64,000 nt of DNA. It comes from Noviherbaspirillum pedocola (GTDB lineage Bacteria > Pseudomonadota > Gammaproteobacteria > Burkholderiales > Burkholderiaceae_D). Each line of letters begins with the position of its first letter. Position 1 is the first letter of the stretch. A model generated the notes under the pieces. It saw only the letters and a list, made by a program, of their open reading frames with translations. It ran no database searches and was not told the origin of the DNA. The stretch covers positions 186,001 through 250,000 of the forward strand of contig NZ_JAEPBG010000005.1 of the NCBI RefSeq assembly GCF_016632335.1, read 5' to 3'. Of the stretch, positions 48,256 to 58,924 are shown piece by piece. Both the position numbers and the translations under genes were made by a program.

Positions 48256-49767
48256 ATGCCCGATCGCCATGCGTTGCACACCGTCGCCGAAATCCGTCGC
48301 ATCGAAGCCGCCGCGCTCGCCGCTACCCCGCCCGGCACCCTGATGCAAAGAGCCGGCGCCGCCGCGGCTGCCGCTGCGGCACGGCTGTTGCGACCTGGTG
48401 GCCGGGTGCTGGCGCTGGCCGGACCCGGCAACAATGGTGGCGACGCGATGGAAGCGGCGGCGCTGTTGGCCAACGATGGCTTCGCGGTGACGATACGGCT
48501 ATGCGGCGATGCCGCCAGGCTTCCTGCCGATGCGAGTGCTGCACTGCGCCGCGCCCAGGCCAGCGCCGCCCGCTTCGATGCCGATGCATCTGCGGACAAC
48601 GGCTGGGACCTGGTGATCGATGGCTTGTTCGGCATCGGTTTGGCGCGTGCGCTGGTGGCCGACATGGCAATGCTCGTCGCTGCGGTCAACCGCTGCCGCT
48701 GTCCGGTGCTGGCGTTGGATGTGCCGAGCGGTTTGGATGCCGACACCGGCAACATCGTTGGCCCCGGCGGGATCGCGGTACGGGCCAGCCATACCGTCAC
48801 CTTCATCGCCGACAAACCGGGTTTGCATACCGCCGACGGCTGCGACTATGCCGGCCGGGTCGAGGTCGCCGATCTCGATATCGACGCGGCCTTGTATCCA
48901 CCGCCGACGACGCTGCTCAACCACCCGTCGCTGTTTTCAGCCCATGCCCGGCCGCGTCCTGCGAACAGTCACAAGGGCAGCTTTGGCGATGTTGCCATCC
49001 TCGGCGGCGCGCACGGCATGGCCGGCGCCGCCGTGCTGGCGGCACGCTGCGCCGCATTTTCCGGCGCCGGGCGCGTCTACGCCGGCTATCTCGATATGCC
49101 GCCGGCCTTTGACCCGATGCATCCCGAAATCATGTGCCGGCACGCGGCGGACATCGACCTTTCCCGCGCCGTGATCGTTGCCGGCCCGGGCTTCGGCCAG
49201 GAGACCGCTGCCCTTGCACAACTGATGCGCGTCCTTGCGAGCAATGCGGCGCTGGTGCTAGACGCCGATGCGCTGAACCTGATCGCCGCCGATAGCGCCT
49301 TGGGCGCGCAGCTTGCCGCGCGCTCGCAGCCGCAGCTGATCACGCCGCATCCGCTCGAGGCGGCGCGGCTGCTCGGGCTGTCCAGCGCCGAGGTGCAGGC
49401 CGACCGGCTGCGCTCGGCGCGCAGCCTGGCTCAGCGTTATGGCGCGGTGGCGGTGCTCAAGGGCGCCGGCAGCGTGATCGCGCGGCCGGATGGCTTCGCA
49501 GTGATCAATACGACCGGCAATCCGGCGCTGGCCACGGGAGGCAGCGGCGATGTGTTATCCGGCTTGTGCGGCGCACTGCTCGCGCAGGGCTGGCCGGCCT
49601 GGGAAGCGGCTCTCGGCGCGGTCTGGCTGCATGGCGCGGCGGCGGACTGGCTGGTGCGCGAAGGCGTGGGGCCGATCGGCATGCTCGCCGGTGAACTGAT
49701 CCCGGCGATCCGGCGCACGCATAACCGCCTGATTTATGGCGAAACCAGCGAGTCGTCAGCGAGCTGA
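48256..49767 (+). CDS. nnr: Bifunctional NAD(P)H-hydrate repair enzyme (epimerase/dehydratase)
   Basis: A 503-residue fusion: an N-terminal NAD(P)HX epimerase (about 1-215; AGPGNNGGDAMEAA) and a C-terminal ADP/ATP-dependent NAD(P)H-hydrate dehydratase (about 225-500; SHKGSFGDVAILGGAHGM, GNPALATGGSGDVLSGL). It repairs damaged nicotinamide cofactors. The glycine loop reads NNGGDA where NNGGDG is usual, probably harmless. Its 3' end overlaps the convergent ABC gene by 34 bases. Confidence 0.95.
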   Translation: MPDRHALHTVAEIRRIEAAALAATPPGTLMQRAGAAAAAAAARLLRPGGRVLALAGPGNNGGDAMEAAALLANDGFAVTIRLCGDAARLPADASAALRRAQASAARFDADASADNGWDLVIDGLFGIGLARALVADMAMLVAAVNRCRCPVLALDVPSGLDADTGNIVGPGGIAVRASHTVTFIADKPGLHTADGCDYAGRVEVADLDIDAALYPPPTTLLNHPSLFSAHARPRPANSHKGSFGDVAILGGAHGMAGAAVLAARCAAFSGAGRVYAGYLDMPPAFDPMHPEIMCRHAADIDLSRAVIVAGPGFGQETAALAQLMRVLASNAALVLDADALNLIAADSALGAQLAARSQPQLITPHPLEAARLLGLSSAEVQADRLRSARSLAQRYGAVAVLKGAGSVIARPDGFAVINTTGNPALATGGSGDVLSGLCGALLAQGWPAWEAALGAVWLHGAAADWLVREGVGPIGMLAGELIPAIRRTHNRLIYGETSESSAS

Positions 49768-50435
49768 CCCGCGGCGATGGTAATCGTGCGCTCACAGAGC
49801 GCAGCGATGGAAGGATCGTGGGTAACCAGCACCAGGGTGGAAGCGCGTTCGCGGTTCAGTTCGAACATCAGCTTGATCACCGCGGCGCCGGTTGCCGCAT
49901 CGAGGCTGCCGGTCGGCTCGTCGGCAAACAGCAGCGGCGGCTCGGCGACGAAGGCGCGCGCCAGCGCCACCCGCTGCTGTTCACCGCCGGACATCGTTTT
50001 CGGGTAATGCTTCAAGCGCGCACTCAGGCCGACTCGTTCCAGCATCGCCTCAGCCCGGGCGCGGGCATTGACATCGCCACGCAGCTCCAGCGGCAGCATC
50101 ACATTCTCCAGCGCGGTCAGGTGGCCGAGCAGCTGGAAGGACTGGAACACGAAACCGAGCAACTCCTTGCGCAAGGCCGCACGGCCATCTTCGTCGAGCG
50201 CATAGATGTCGGTGCCGGCAAGCCGCACCGTGCCCTCGGACGGCGCATCCAGGCCGGCGAGCAGGCCGAGCAAGGTCGACTTGCCCGAACCGGACGCGCC
50301 GACGATGGCCAGCGTGGCGCCGGCATGCAGGGTAAAATTCACGTCCCTCAAAATGGTGAGCTCGCCCGCGGCATCCGCAACGCGCTTGGTGAGATGGACA
50401 ACTTCAATCGCGGCGGAAGGAAAGGCTACGCTCAT
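49734..50435 (-). CDS. ABC transporter ATP-binding protein (LolD/YbbA type)
   Basis: A 233-residue ATPase with Walker A GASGSGKST, Q-loop, signature MSGGEQQRVALARAF and Walker B LLFADEPTGSLD, characteristic of the MacB/LolD/YbbA group working with FtsX-like permeases on lipoproteins or periplasmic substrates. In E. coli ybbA sits divergent from tesA exactly as here, so YbbA is the best comparison; the permease YbbP-like partner is not adjacent. Its start codon overlaps the alternative tesA start (CATG). It converges with nnr with a 34-base overlap. Confidence 0.9.
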   Translation of the reverse strand: MSVAFPSAAIEVVHLTKRVADAAGELTILRDVNFTLHAGATLAIVGASGSGKSTLLGLLAGLDAPSEGTVRLAGTDIYALDEDGRAALRKELLGFVFQSFQLLGHLTALENVMLPLELRGDVNARARAEAMLERVGLSARLKHYPKTMSGGEQQRVALARAFVAEPPLLFADEPTGSLDAATGAAVIKLMFELNRERASTLVLVTHDPSIAALCERTITIAAGQLADDSLVSP

Positions 50436-50472
50436 GCAGGCTGGTCGGAATCGAATTCGGCAATGGGGGGTT

Positions 50473-51090
50473 ATGTGGCGCGCGCTCTTGTGTCTGTTGT
50501 GCGTGCTGGGCGCGGCGAACGCGTATTCTGCATCAAAAACCGTGCTGGTGCTGGGAGACAGCCTTTCCGCCGGTTATGGCCTGACCACTGGCGCTGGTTG
50601 GGTAACGCTGCTGGAGAAGCGGCTTGCCAGCGAAGGCCTCCCGGCGCAAGTCATCAATGCGAGCATCAGCGGCGACACCACCAGCGGCGGCCGCAGCCGC
50701 CTGCCGACGCTGCTGAAGAAATACCATCCCGACATCATGATTCTGGAACTCGGCGCGAACGATGCACTGCGCGGCCTGGCGCTGGCCAGCACCGAAGACA
50801 ATCTGCGCTCGATGATCGCTTCCGCCCAAGGCATCGGTGCGCGGGTGCTGCTGCTTGGCATGCAAATCCCGCCGAACTACGGCGCGGATTACGCCCGCGG
50901 CTTTTCTGCCCTCTTTCCGAAGCTCGCCACCGAACGCAAGACCGCGCTGGTGCCCTTCTTCCTTGAAGGCGTGGCTCAGCGGCCGGAACTGTTCCAGAGC
51001 GACCGGCTGCATCCGACTGCTGCGGCCCAACCGACACTGCTGGACAATGTCTGGCCCAAACTCCATCCCCTATTGACCCGGAATCCATGA
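50473..51090 (+). CDS. tesA: Arylesterase / multifunctional acyl-CoA thioesterase I (SGNH hydrolase)
   Basis: A 205-residue periplasmic SGNH hydrolase cleaving acyl thioesters and esters. The signal peptide MWRALLCLLCVLGAANA precedes LGDSLSAGYG with the catalytic Ser30, the block II glycine ISGDTTSGG, the block III asparagine in GANDALRG, and the Asp-His pair in SDRLHPT. The ATG at 50473 follows a G-rich stretch; an alternative ATG at 50434 adds 13 residues and overlaps the divergent gene's start. The stop overlaps the mnmH start (ATGA). Confidence 0.92.
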   Translation: MWRALLCLLCVLGAANAYSASKTVLVLGDSLSAGYGLTTGAGWVTLLEKRLASEGLPAQVINASISGDTTSGGRSRLPTLLKKYHPDIMILELGANDALRGLALASTEDNLRSMIASAQGIGARVLLLGMQIPPNYGADYARGFSALFPKLATERKTALVPFFLEGVAQRPELFQSDRLHPTAAAQPTLLDNVWPKLHPLLTRNP

Positions 51091-52172
51091 AGTATCCCGC
51101 ACTGCAAAGCGTGGCCGATGTGCTGCGCGAACTCGATCGCTACGACACCATCATCGATGTGCGCAGCCCCTCGGAATTCGCCGAAGACCATATCCCGGGC
51201 GCGATCAACTGCCCGGTGCTGGACGACGAGGAACGCGCGCGCGTCGGCACGATTTACAAGCAGGTCAGCCCCTTCGATGCGAAGAAGATCGGCGCGGCGC
51301 TGGTGGCGCGCAATGTCGGCAATCACATCGAAGCACATTTCCAGGACAAACCGCGCGATTGGAAACCGATGGTGTATTGCTGGCGCGGTGGCAACCGCAG
51401 CGGCGCGATGGCGCATATCCTTGCGCGCATCGGATGGCCGGCGGTGCAGCTTGACGGCGGGTACAAGGAATATCGACGTCATATCGTGCAGGCGCTGACC
51501 GAGCTGCCGAAGCACTATCGCTATATCGTGATCTGTGGCACTACCGGCAGCGGCAAGAGCCGCCTTCTGAAAGTGCTTGCCAGCCGCGGCGCGCAGGTGC
51601 TCGACCTGGAAGAGCTGGCCGCGCATCGCGGCTCGGTCCTGGGCCATCTGCCGAGCGAACCGCAACCGTCGCAGAAGATGTTCGAAAGCCGTTTGTGGCA
51701 AACGCTGCGTGGATTTGACCCGGAGCGGCCGGTCTACGTGGAATCCGAGAGCAAGAAAGTCGGCAACGTCAGGGTGCCGGAGTCGTTGATGGAGAGCATG
51801 CGCGCCTCGAGCTGCGTCTCGCTGGAATTGTCGCAGCCGGATCGCGTAGCGCTGCTGATGGAAGACTATGTGCATTTCACGCAGGATCCCGAGCGTCTGA
51901 ATGCAAGGCTGGAATGCCTGGTGCCGCTGCATGGCAAGGAAAAGATCGCGCGCTGGCAAGCGATGGCGCTGAATGGAGAAACGGTGGAACTCGTGCAAGA
52001 ACTGCTGTCCGAGCACTACGACCCGGCCTATCTGAAATCGATCCGGCGCAATTTCGCGCTGTACGACAGCGCTTTCCTTTTGCAGCCTGGCGGCATCGAT
52101 GCGCTTGCTTTCGGTGAGGCGGCGGATCGTTTGCTGGCTGTGGAGACGGGCGCGCAGGCCGACGCGGCCTGA
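51087..52172 (+). CDS. mnmH: tRNA 2-selenouridine synthase MnmH (SelU)
   Basis: A 361-residue enzyme that replaces sulfur of 2-thiouridine-34 by selenium, via a geranylated intermediate, in tRNA-Lys, Glu and Gln. An N-terminal rhodanese domain carries the catalytic Cys98 in VYCWRGGNRSG; a P-loop domain follows with CGTTGSGKSRLL. It needs selenophosphate from SelD, whose gene is not in the window. It starts in overlap with the tesA stop and ends just before an intrinsic terminator. Confidence 0.94.
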   Translation: MKYPALQSVADVLRELDRYDTIIDVRSPSEFAEDHIPGAINCPVLDDEERARVGTIYKQVSPFDAKKIGAALVARNVGNHIEAHFQDKPRDWKPMVYCWRGGNRSGAMAHILARIGWPAVQLDGGYKEYRRHIVQALTELPKHYRYIVICGTTGSGKSRLLKVLASRGAQVLDLEELAAHRGSVLGHLPSEPQPSQKMFESRLWQTLRGFDPERPVYVESESKKVGNVRVPESLMESMRASSCVSLELSQPDRVALLMEDYVHFTQDPERLNARLECLVPLHGKEKIARWQAMALNGETVELVQELLSEHYDPAYLKSIRRNFALYDSAFLLQPGGIDALAFGEAADRLLAVETGAQADAA

Positions 52173-52186
52173 ACAGGTCATTGAAG

Positions 52187-52223
52187 ACGCGGGCACGGCT
52201 GGAAGGCCGCGCCCGCGTTTTTT
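52187..52223 (+). terminator. Intrinsic terminator after mnmH
   Basis: An 8-bp GC stem (52187-52194 with 52211-52218) with an inner 4-bp stem, followed by a six-T run. The end overlaps the ppiD stop on the other strand. Confidence 0.9.
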
Positions 52224-54156
52224 ATTTCTGTTGTGCCTGGTCGACGCCTGCTTCGGCACTGGGGGCATGCAGGATCTTGGCCTTCGCCCGCGCCTTCAGC
52301 ACATCGATATAGGCCAGGGTTTCCGATTGCGACAAGGCGCCGGCCACCTGCTGCTGTTCGGACTGGCGACGCGCGGTATCGATCTTGTCGGCGGGCGCCA
52401 GGCGATTGATGCGGTAGACGCCATAGCCCTTGCCGGGCAGTTCAGCGCCAACAAGGGTCGGCAGCTTGGTGACATCGGCGCGCATCACAGCGAGGAAGCC
52501 GGCAGCGTCCAGGCCGTTATCCTTGGCGCGCGACACGAGCTTCTTCTCCGCGTTCATGCCAGCTGCCTCCGGCTTCGCCTTCCATTCCGCCAGGCGCGCT
52601 TCGCCCGCCTTCTTCGCCGCCGCCATTTCCTCCTGTTTGAGCACTGCAGCGCGCACCTCGTCCTTTACCTGCTCGAAGGGCTTGCGTGATTTCGGCTGGT
52701 ATTCGATCACGTGGCCAGCGATCAACGTGCTCGGGCCCACTTCGACCGCCTCGGTGTTGTGCTTGTTACGCACGGCGTCGTCCGAGAACAGCGCGCTCAG
52801 GAATTTCGGATTGTTGTACGGCGCATCCTTGGGCAGCGCCGGGTTCGGCGTGCGCGAGAGGTTTGACACGGTCTCGATCTTCAGGCCGAGCTTGTCCGCG
52901 ACCGGCTTCAGGCTATCCGCCTGCTCGTAGACCGTGTTCGAGAAGGTTTCGGCCAGTTCGCTGAATTTCTTGGCGGCGAGCTGCTTGCGGATTTCCGCTG
53001 CGATCTGATCCTTCACTTCTTCCAGCGGACGCACGCCGCCGGGCTTGACGTCGGTGAGTTTGATGATGTGGTAGCCGAACTCGGATTCAACCACATCGCT
53101 GATTTCACCCTGCTTCAGTTTGAAGGCTGCATCTTCGAACGGCTTGACCATCATGCCGCGGCCGAAGAAGTCCAGGTCGCCGCCACGCTCTGCCGAACCC
53201 GGATCCTGCGAATTTTCCTTGGCAAGACGGGCGAAATCATTCGGATTCTTGCGCAGCTGCGCCAAAAGGCTTTCCGCCTTCGCGCGCGCGGCTTCCTTCT
53301 GCTTGGCCGACGCATCCTTGGCCGCCGCGATCAGGATATGGCTTGCGCGGCGTTGCTCTTCGGTGGTGTAGCGCTTCTTGTTCTGCTCGTAATAGGACTT
53401 GATGTCGGCATCGCTGACGCTGACCTGCGACGCCGCCGATTCCGGACTCAGCACGACGATCTCCGCCTTGGCCCGCTCCGGGGTGTCGAAGCGCGAGCCG
53501 CTGTTGTCATAGAAGGACTTCAGCATGTCGTCGGTGACTTTCACCTGGCTCGCGTAATCCTCCGCCTTAAAGACTACGGCCTGCACTTCGCGCTGCTGTT
53601 CATTGATTTCGGAAAGCCGGGTCGCGAGCGTCTTCGGCGCAAAGGCGCTGTTCTGGACAGCGGCATTGAGCTGCTGCATTGCCAGATCGCGGCGCAGTTC
53701 GCGGTCAAACATGTCCGGTGTCTTGCCTTGCGTTGCCAGGATCGCCTTGTAGCGCTCCATGTCGAAGCTGCCATCCTCTTTTTGCAAGCCAGGAATCTGC
53801 ATGATCGCTCGCTGCAGATCGCCGTCAGAAACCGAGACATGGCTGCGCACCGCTTCGGCAGCAATCGCTTTCTGTGCGATCAAATTGTCCAGCACTGCTT
53901 GGCGCGCTTCGGGAGTATCGAGAATCTTGGGATCGAATTGGGCGCCGTAGGCCTGGCGAAGCCGCTCGGTCTGTTCGCGCCGCGCGACGTCATATTCTTC
54001 CTTCGTGATGGTCTGTCCCGCCACCTTAGCCATCGCATCATCGCCGCCGCGCATGCGCATGTAGCTTTCCACGCCAAACAGGGCAAACGATGGAATGATG
54101 AACAACAGCAACACAAACTGCATCAGGCGCTGATGGGTGCGGATGAATTCAAACAT
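52222..54156 (-). CDS. ppiD: Peptidyl-prolyl isomerase PpiD (SurA/parvulin, membrane-anchored)
   Basis: A 644-residue periplasmic chaperone of the Sec-translocon exit. An N-terminal helix (about 15-35; [19 protein letters not shown]) anchors it, then a SurA-like chaperone region (about 40-260), the parvulin domain (about 265-365; [44 protein letters not shown]) and a second degenerate region. Length matches PpiD. The last gene of the tig-clpP-clpX-lon-hupB block, it is separated from the tRNAs by a terminator. Confidence 0.94.
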   Translation of the reverse strand: MFEFIRTHQRLMQFVLLLFIIPSFALFGVESYMRMRGGDDAMAKVAGQTITKEEYDVARREQTERLRQAYGAQFDPKILDTPEARQAVLDNLIAQKAIAAEAVRSHVSVSDGDLQRAIMQIPGLQKEDGSFDMERYKAILATQGKTPDMFDRELRRDLAMQQLNAAVQNSAFAPKTLATRLSEINEQQREVQAVVFKAEDYASQVKVTDDMLKSFYDNSGSRFDTPERAKAEIVVLSPESAASQVSVSDADIKSYYEQNKKRYTTEEQRRASHILIAAAKDASAKQKEAARAKAESLLAQLRKNPNDFARLAKENSQDPGSAERGGDLDFFGRGMMVKPFEDAAFKLKQGEISDVVESEFGYHIIKLTDVKPGGVRPLEEVKDQIAAEIRKQLAAKKFSELAETFSNTVYEQADSLKPVADKLGLKIETVSNLSRTPNPALPKDAPYNNPKFLSALFSDDAVRNKHNTEAVEVGPSTLIAGHVIEYQPKSRKPFEQVKDEVRAAVLKQEEMAAAKKAGEARLAEWKAKPEAAGMNAEKKLVSRAKDNGLDAAGFLAVMRADVTKLPTLVGAELPGKGYGVYRINRLAPADKIDTARRQSEQQQVAGALSQSETLAYIDVLKARAKAKILHAPSAEAGVDQAQQK

Positions 54157-54210
54157 GGTTTAACCGGTAGTGGACGGGAATTGCTGAGCGCGCGGCATTC
54201 TAACGCATAT

Positions 54211-54241
54211 AAAAAAAGGCGAACATCTGTTCGCCTTTTTT
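54211..54241 (-). terminator. Bidirectional-looking terminator between tRNA-Asp and ppiD
   Basis: A 15-bp A/T-flanked symmetrical stem: seven A, GGCGAACA, two-base loop, TGTTCGCC and six T. On the minus strand it ends the hupB/tRNA transcripts. Confidence 0.9.
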
Positions 54242-54249
54242 CGGTTTTC

Positions 54250-54326
54250 TGGCGGAGTGGACGGGACTCGAACCCGCGACCCCCGGCGTGACAGGCCGGT
54301 ATTCTAACCGACTGAACTACCACTCC
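54250..54326 (-). tRNA. tRNA-Asp (GTC)
   Basis: A 77-base cloverleaf with acceptor stem GGAGTGG/CCACTCC, D-arm AGTTCAGTCGGTT, anticodon loop CTGTCAC (GTC), T-arm GGTTCGAGTCC and an encoded CCA end. It follows tRNA-Val on the same strand by 41 bases. Confidence 0.97.
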
Positions 54327-54367
54327 TGATTGGTGGAATCTTGCGATCCCCATTTCTGACTGACTGT

Positions 54368-54443
54368 TGGTGGGTGCTGAGAGGCTCGAACTCCCGACCT
54401 ACGCCTTGTAAGGGCGCCGCTCTACCAACTGAGCTAAGCACCC
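54368..54443 (-). tRNA. tRNA-Val (TAC)
   Basis: A 76-base tRNA with acceptor GGGTGCT/AGCACCC, D-arm AGCTCAGTTGGT, anticodon loop CTTACAA (TAC), T-arm AGTTCGAGCCT and encoded CCA. It lies 71 bases downstream of hupB with no terminator between, so it may be processed from the hupB transcript. Confidence 0.97.
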
Positions 54444-54514
54444 GACATACTCTACACAGCGCTGAATACATCTTGCCAGCCAGACTTCCGCGTTTGTCAC
54501 CACGCGAAAGGCAG

Positions 54515-54787
54515 CTAGTTTAGCGCATCTTTCAGGGCTTTGCCAGGCTTAAATTTCGGGACTTGCGCTTCCGCGATGTTGATCTCGCCACCAGTGCGCG
54601 GATTGCGGCCAGTCCGTGCAGCGCGCTTGCCCACGGTGAAGGTACCGAAACCCACCAGCGTTACTGACCCGCTGTTTTTCAATGTCGTGGTAACCGCGTC
54701 GATCATCGCATCGAGCGCTCTGCTTGCAGACACTTTGGAAATGTCGGCTTGCTCTGCGATGTGGTCTATCAATTCCGTCTTGTTCAC
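54515..54787 (-). CDS. hupB: HU DNA-binding protein (beta-type)
   Basis: A 90-residue nucleoid protein. The HU signature [20 protein letters not shown] is present with the minor-groove arm Pro in RNPRTG, and the C-terminus is basic. The start is GTG (GTGAACAAGACGG) preceded by AAGGGG; the longer open frame upstream is not homologous. A consensus sigma-70 promoter lies about 90 bases upstream. HU compacts DNA and helps replication and repair; here it follows lon, as in many Betaproteobacteria. Confidence 0.96.
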   Translation of the reverse strand: MNKTELIDHIAEQADISKVSASRALDAMIDAVTTTLKNSGSVTLVGFGTFTVGKRAARTGRNPRTGGEINIAEAQVPKFKPGKALKDALN

Positions 54788-54877
54788 TAACGCCCCTTGA
54801 AGATTGTTGAACGGCATCCGGAGAGGCGCGACTGCCCGAGTCACCGGTTTGCCTGCTGCGGCAAAACCGCAGGCGGT

Positions 54878-54906
54878 ATTAGACAAGCCGGTGGAGACCG
54901 TGTCAA
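54878..54906 (-). promoter_or_regulatory. Sigma-70 promoter of hupB
   Basis: On the minus strand TTGACA (54906-54901), a 17-base spacer and TCTAAT (54883-54878), one mismatch from consensus. It lies between the lon terminator and hupB, giving a leader of roughly 85-90 bases that includes a CTGCGG/CCGCAG hairpin. Confidence 0.75.
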
Positions 54907-54943
54907 GACTGCAACGATTTGGCAAAAATCCTGGAAAACCAAG

Positions 54944-54972
54944 AAAAAACGCGCTCCAGAGAGCGCGTTTTT
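54944..54972 (-). terminator. Intrinsic terminator after lon
   Basis: An 8-bp stem (54949-54956 with 54961-54968) with a four-base loop and A/T flanks; minus-strand T-run TTTTTTCTT. It lies 20 bases after the lon stop and separates lon from the hupB promoter. Confidence 0.92.
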
Positions 54973-54992
54973 GGATACGGCAAGGAAGTGCT

Positions 54993-57404
54993 TTAGTGCT
55001 TCATCACGCTAGGATCCGACTTGTCCGCCGGTTTTGATACCGCTGCTTCAGCGACCTCCTCCTCCGGCAACGCAACCGGTTGACGCTCCAGTGCGATTTC
55101 CAGCACCTTGTCGATCCAGCGTACCGGGACAATTTCCAGACGGTTTTTCACGTTATCCGGAATTTCGGCCAGATCCTTCACATTCTGCTCGGGGATCAGC
55201 ACGGTCTTGATACCGCCACGATGCGCGGCCAGCAGCTTTTCCTTCAGACCGCCGATTGGCAAAACTTCACCGCGCAGCGTGATCTCACCGGTCATCGCCA
55301 CATCGGCGCGCACCGGGATACCAGTGAAGACCGACACTAGTGCCGTCGTCATCGCAATACCTGCAGAAGGACCATCCTTCGGTGTCGCGCCTTCCGGCAC
55401 GTGGATGTGGATGTCGTTCTTCTCGAACACCTCGCTCTTGATGCCCAGCGCCTTGGCGCGGCTACGCACCACGGTACGCGCAGCTTCGATCGATTCCTTC
55501 ATCACATCGCCCAGCGTGCCGGTGCGAATGACTCCGCCCTTGCCCGGCATCGTGATCGCCTCGATCGTCAGCAGGTCGCCACCCACTTCGGTCCAGGCAA
55601 GGCCGACAACCTGACCAACCTGGTTGTCTTTCTCGGCCACGCCGAAATCGAAGCGACGCACGCCAAGGAACTTGTCGAGATTTTCGGAGGTGACGTCGAT
55701 ACGCTTGTCATCCTTGGCCAGCAACAGCATCTTCACTACCTTGCGGCAGATCTTGGAGATTTCCCGCTCGAGCGAACGCACGCCGGCTTCACGCGTGTAA
55801 TAACGGATGATGTCGCGAATCGCTTCTTCCGCCACATTGATCTCGCCTTCCTTCAGACCATTATTCTTGATCTGCTTCGGCAACAGGTAGCGCTGGGCAA
55901 TGCTTGTCTTCTCATCCTCGGTGTAGCCCGACAAACGGATGACTTCCATCCGGTCCAGCAGCGCCGGGGGAATGTTGAAGGAGTTCGACGTTGCGACAAA
56001 CATCACATCAGACAGGTCGAAATCGACTTCAACGTAGTGGTCGGAGAACGTATGGTTCTGCTCCGGATCCAGCACCTCCAGCAAGGCCGACGACGGGTCA
56101 CCGCGGAAATCCATGCCGAGCTTGTCGATTTCGTCGAGCAGGAACAGCGGATTGCGCACACCGGTTTTTGCCAGGCTCTGCAGGATCTTGCCGGGCATCG
56201 AACCGATATAGGTACGACGATGCCCGCGAATTTCCGCTTCATCGCGCACACCGCCAAGCGCCATGCGCACGAACTTGCGATTCGTCGCACGCGCAATCGA
56301 CTGGCCAAGCGACGTCTTGCCGACACCCGGAGGGCCGACGAAGCAGAGGATCGGCGCCTTCACCTTGTCGACGCGCTGCTGGACAGCAAGGTATTCAAGG
56401 ATGCGTTCCTTGACCTTTTCCAGCCCATAGTGATCGTCTTCCAGCACCTTTTCGGCATTGGCAAGATCGTTGTTCACCTTGGATTTCTTCTTCCAGGGCA
56501 AACCGATCAGCGTGTCGATGTAATTGCGCACGACGGTCGCTTCAGCCGACATCGGCGACATCAGCTTGAGCTTCTTCAGCTCGCTCTGCGCTTTTTCCCG
56601 AGCTTCCTTAGGCATCTTGGCAAGCACGATTTTTTTCTCGAGCTCTTCCAGATCCGCGCCCTCTTCGCCTTCACCAAGCTCCTTCTGGATCGCCTTCACC
56701 TGTTCGTTCAGGTAGTACTCGCGCTGGGATTTTTCCATCTGGCGCTTCACGCGGCCACGGATACGCTTTTCGACCTGAAGGATGTCCAGTTCGCCTTCCA
56801 GTTGCCCAAGCAGATGCTCATGGCGCTTGGCGACATTGAACAGCTCCAGAATGACCTGCTTCTGCTCGAGCTTCAGCGGTAGATGCGCTGCAATCGTGTC
56901 GGCAAGACGGCCCGGATCATCGATTCCGGAAAGAGACGTGAGAATCTCGGGCGGAATCTTTTTATTCAGCTTCACATATTGGTCGAACTGCTGAACGATT
57001 GCACGACGCATCGCTTCGACTTCCGCATCGTCGCCAGCCTCGGATTCGACGGGCGTAAGTTCGGCCGTGAAATGGCTGTCGAGCTCGGTGATCTTGTCAA
57101 TGCGCGCACGCTGGGCACCTTCCACGAGCACTTTCACAGTACCGTCAGGCAGCTTCAGCATTTGCAGGATGTTGGCGACGCAGCCGATCTCGTAAATATC
57201 TTCAGCAGACGGCTCGTCTTTGGCGGCCGCTTTTTGCGCCGCGAGCATGATGCTTTTGCCCTGCTCCATCGCAGCTTCGAGCGCCTTGATCGATTTCGGG
57301 CGTCCCACGAACAGCGGAATCACCATATGCGGGAATACGACGACGTCCCGCAGTGGCAACAGCGGCAGTTGGGTGGGTGCAGTAAGTAAAGATGTAGTCG
57401 TCAT
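54993..57404 (-). CDS. lon: ATP-dependent protease Lon
   Basis: An 803-residue AAA+ protease degrading misfolded and regulatory proteins. Domains in order: N-terminal substrate domain ([20 protein letters not shown]), coiled coil, AAA+ with GPPGVGKTS and [10 protein letters not shown], and the C-terminal protease with the Ser of [10 protein letters not shown] and the Lys of [12 protein letters not shown]. The start chosen gives [10 protein letters not shown] with AGGG upstream; the TTG five codons earlier is weaker. The gene follows clpX and its terminator, so it likely has its own promoter; I see no clear sigma-32 box. Confidence 0.97.
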   Translation of the reverse strand: MTTTSLLTAPTQLPLLPLRDVVVFPHMVIPLFVGRPKSIKALEAAMEQGKSIMLAAQKAAAKDEPSAEDIYEIGCVANILQMLKLPDGTVKVLVEGAQRARIDKITELDSHFTAELTPVESEAGDDAEVEAMRRAIVQQFDQYVKLNKKIPPEILTSLSGIDDPGRLADTIAAHLPLKLEQKQVILELFNVAKRHEHLLGQLEGELDILQVEKRIRGRVKRQMEKSQREYYLNEQVKAIQKELGEGEEGADLEELEKKIVLAKMPKEAREKAQSELKKLKLMSPMSAEATVVRNYIDTLIGLPWKKKSKVNNDLANAEKVLEDDHYGLEKVKERILEYLAVQQRVDKVKAPILCFVGPPGVGKTSLGQSIARATNRKFVRMALGGVRDEAEIRGHRRTYIGSMPGKILQSLAKTGVRNPLFLLDEIDKLGMDFRGDPSSALLEVLDPEQNHTFSDHYVEVDFDLSDVMFVATSNSFNIPPALLDRMEVIRLSGYTEDEKTSIAQRYLLPKQIKNNGLKEGEINVAEEAIRDIIRYYTREAGVRSLEREISKICRKVVKMLLLAKDDKRIDVTSENLDKFLGVRRFDFGVAEKDNQVGQVVGLAWTEVGGDLLTIEAITMPGKGGVIRTGTLGDVMKESIEAARTVVRSRAKALGIKSEVFEKNDIHIHVPEGATPKDGPSAGIAMTTALVSVFTGIPVRADVAMTGEITLRGEVLPIGGLKEKLLAAHRGGIKTVLIPEQNVKDLAEIPDNVKNRLEIVPVRWIDKVLEIALERQPVALPEEEVAEAAVSKPADKSDPSVMKH

Positions 57405-57503
57405 GGCGAGCCCTATCAAAAAACCTGTTCATGATGTTGGCACGGGCGGGCGAAACACAAGGCCAGTTACCGATAAAAAACGAACTTACATCGAAACAGC
57501 AAA

Positions 57504-57542
57504 TAAAAAAGCCACGCACGATTTGAAAACCGCGGTGGCTTT
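57504..57542 (-). terminator. Terminator after clpX
   Basis: A stem AAAGCCAC/GTGGCTTT (57508-57515 with 57535-57542) with a bulged extension; on the minus strand it is followed by TTTTTTATTTG. It lies between clpX and lon. Confidence 0.8.
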
Positions 57543-57655
57543 GCGATGTAAGCCTTTGTTCTGCAAACGCTGCAGTTGATGCATCCGGCCTGTCGAGCAG
57601 CTAACAAACCAGCCTGTCGTCTGAAGCTATTCAGGGACAGGTGATTTATATCATG

Positions 57656-58924
57656 TTATTTCGCTCCCGACACTTTAGGCTGCTCGTGATAGATGAGAAT
57701 CGGCTTTGCGCCATTGGTAATCGTGTTCTCATCGATAACGACTTTTGCAACGTTTTGTTCGTTCGGCAGTTCGAACATAACTTCCAGCAACGCATGCTCA
57801 AGAATCGACCGAAGACCACGTGCCCCAGTCTTTCTGGCCAGTGCCTTGCGCGCGATAGCATGCAGCGCAGCCGGACGAATTTCCAGTTCCGCGCCTTCCA
57901 TTTGCAAAAGCTTCGCGTATTGCTTGACGAGTGCGTTCTTGGGCTCGAGCAATATCTGGATCAGCGCTTCTTCGTGCAATTCCGACAGCGTTGCGACCAC
58001 CGGCAGACGGCCGACGAGCTCGGGAATCAGTCCGAACTTGATCAGATCTTCCGGCTCAGCTTCAAGCAAGATTTCGCTAGTGCTACGCTGCGCCTGACTC
58101 TTTACGCTTGCCGAGAAACCGATGCCGCTCTTTTCAGAACGTTCGGAAATCACTTTCGCAAGGCCGTCAAAGGCGCCGCCGCAGATGAAAAGGATATTCG
58201 TCGTGTCGATTTGCACGAAATCCTGGTTCGGATGCTTACGACCACCTTGTGGGGGCACGGAAGCCATTGTGCCCTCGATAAGCTTGAGCAAGGCTTGCTG
58301 CACGCCTTCACCGGAAACATCACGAGTAATTGATGGGTTGTCCGACTTACGCGAAATCTTGTCGATCTCATCGATATAGACGATGCCGCGCTGCGCCTTT
58401 TCAACCTCGTAATTGCAATTCTGCAACAACTTTTGAATGATATTTTCGACGTCTTCGCCAACGTAGCCCGCTTCGGTCAGCGTCGTGGCATCAGCGATCA
58501 CGAAGGGCACATTCAACATTCTTGCCAGCGTCTGCGCCAGCAGGGTTTTGCCGGAACCTGTTGGTCCGACCAGAAGAATGTTGCTCTTTGAAAGCTCAAC
58601 ATCATCCTTTTTGCCTATGTGCTTAAGTCGCTTGTAATGGTTGTAAACCGCGACAGACAGGATGCGTTTTGCGGTTTCCTGGCCAATAACATACTGGCCA
58701 AGCAGGTCGAATATCTCTTGTGGAGTCGGCAAATCGGACTTGGGACCGCTTACCGTTTCGACGCTGGAAGCTTCGTCACGAATGATGTCGTTGCATAAGT
58801 CTATGCATTCATCGCAGATGAATACCGACGGACCTGCGATGAGCTTCTTGACTTCATGCTGACTCTTTCCGCAGAACGAGCAGTAAAGCAGCTTTTCACC
58901 GCTGGAGGACTTTTTATCGGACAT
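57656..58924 (-). CDS. clpX: ATP-dependent Clp protease ATP-binding subunit ClpX
   Basis: A 422-residue AAA+ unfoldase feeding substrates, including SsrA-tagged proteins, to ClpP. The zinc-binding domain has [15 protein letters not shown] and [10 protein letters not shown]; Walker A is [12 protein letters not shown], Walker [10 protein letters not shown], and the pore loop GYVGEDVE is present. The IGF-like ClpP-contact loop is visible in the middle (SGIGFSASV). The start has a weak ribosome-binding site. It follows clpP on the same strand, with a hairpin terminator between that may make its expression partly independent. Confidence 0.97.
   Translation of the reverse strand: MSDKKSSSGEKLLYCSFCGKSQHEVKKLIAGPSVFICDECIDLCNDIIRDEASSVETVSGPKSDLPTPQEIFDLLGQYVIGQETAKRILSVAVYNHYKRLKHIGKKDDVELSKSNILLVGPTGSGKTLLAQTLARMLNVPFVIADATTLTEAGYVGEDVENIIQKLLQNCNYEVEKAQRGIVYIDEIDKISRKSDNPSITRDVSGEGVQQALLKLIEGTMASVPPQGGRKHPNQDFVQIDTTNILFICGGAFDGLAKVISERSEKSGIGFSASVKSQAQRSTSEILLEAEPEDLIKFGLIPELVGRLPVVATLSELHEEALIQILLEPKNALVKQYAKLLQMEGAELEIRPAALHAIARKALARKTGARGLRSILEHALLEVMFELPNEQNVAKVVIDENTITNGAKPILIYHEQPKVSGAK

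Noticed and set aside
57405-57655. Sigma-32 heat-shock promoter before lon
   Set aside because: No CTTGAA / CCCCAT pair at proper spacing was found in the interval; only the clpX terminator is clear.
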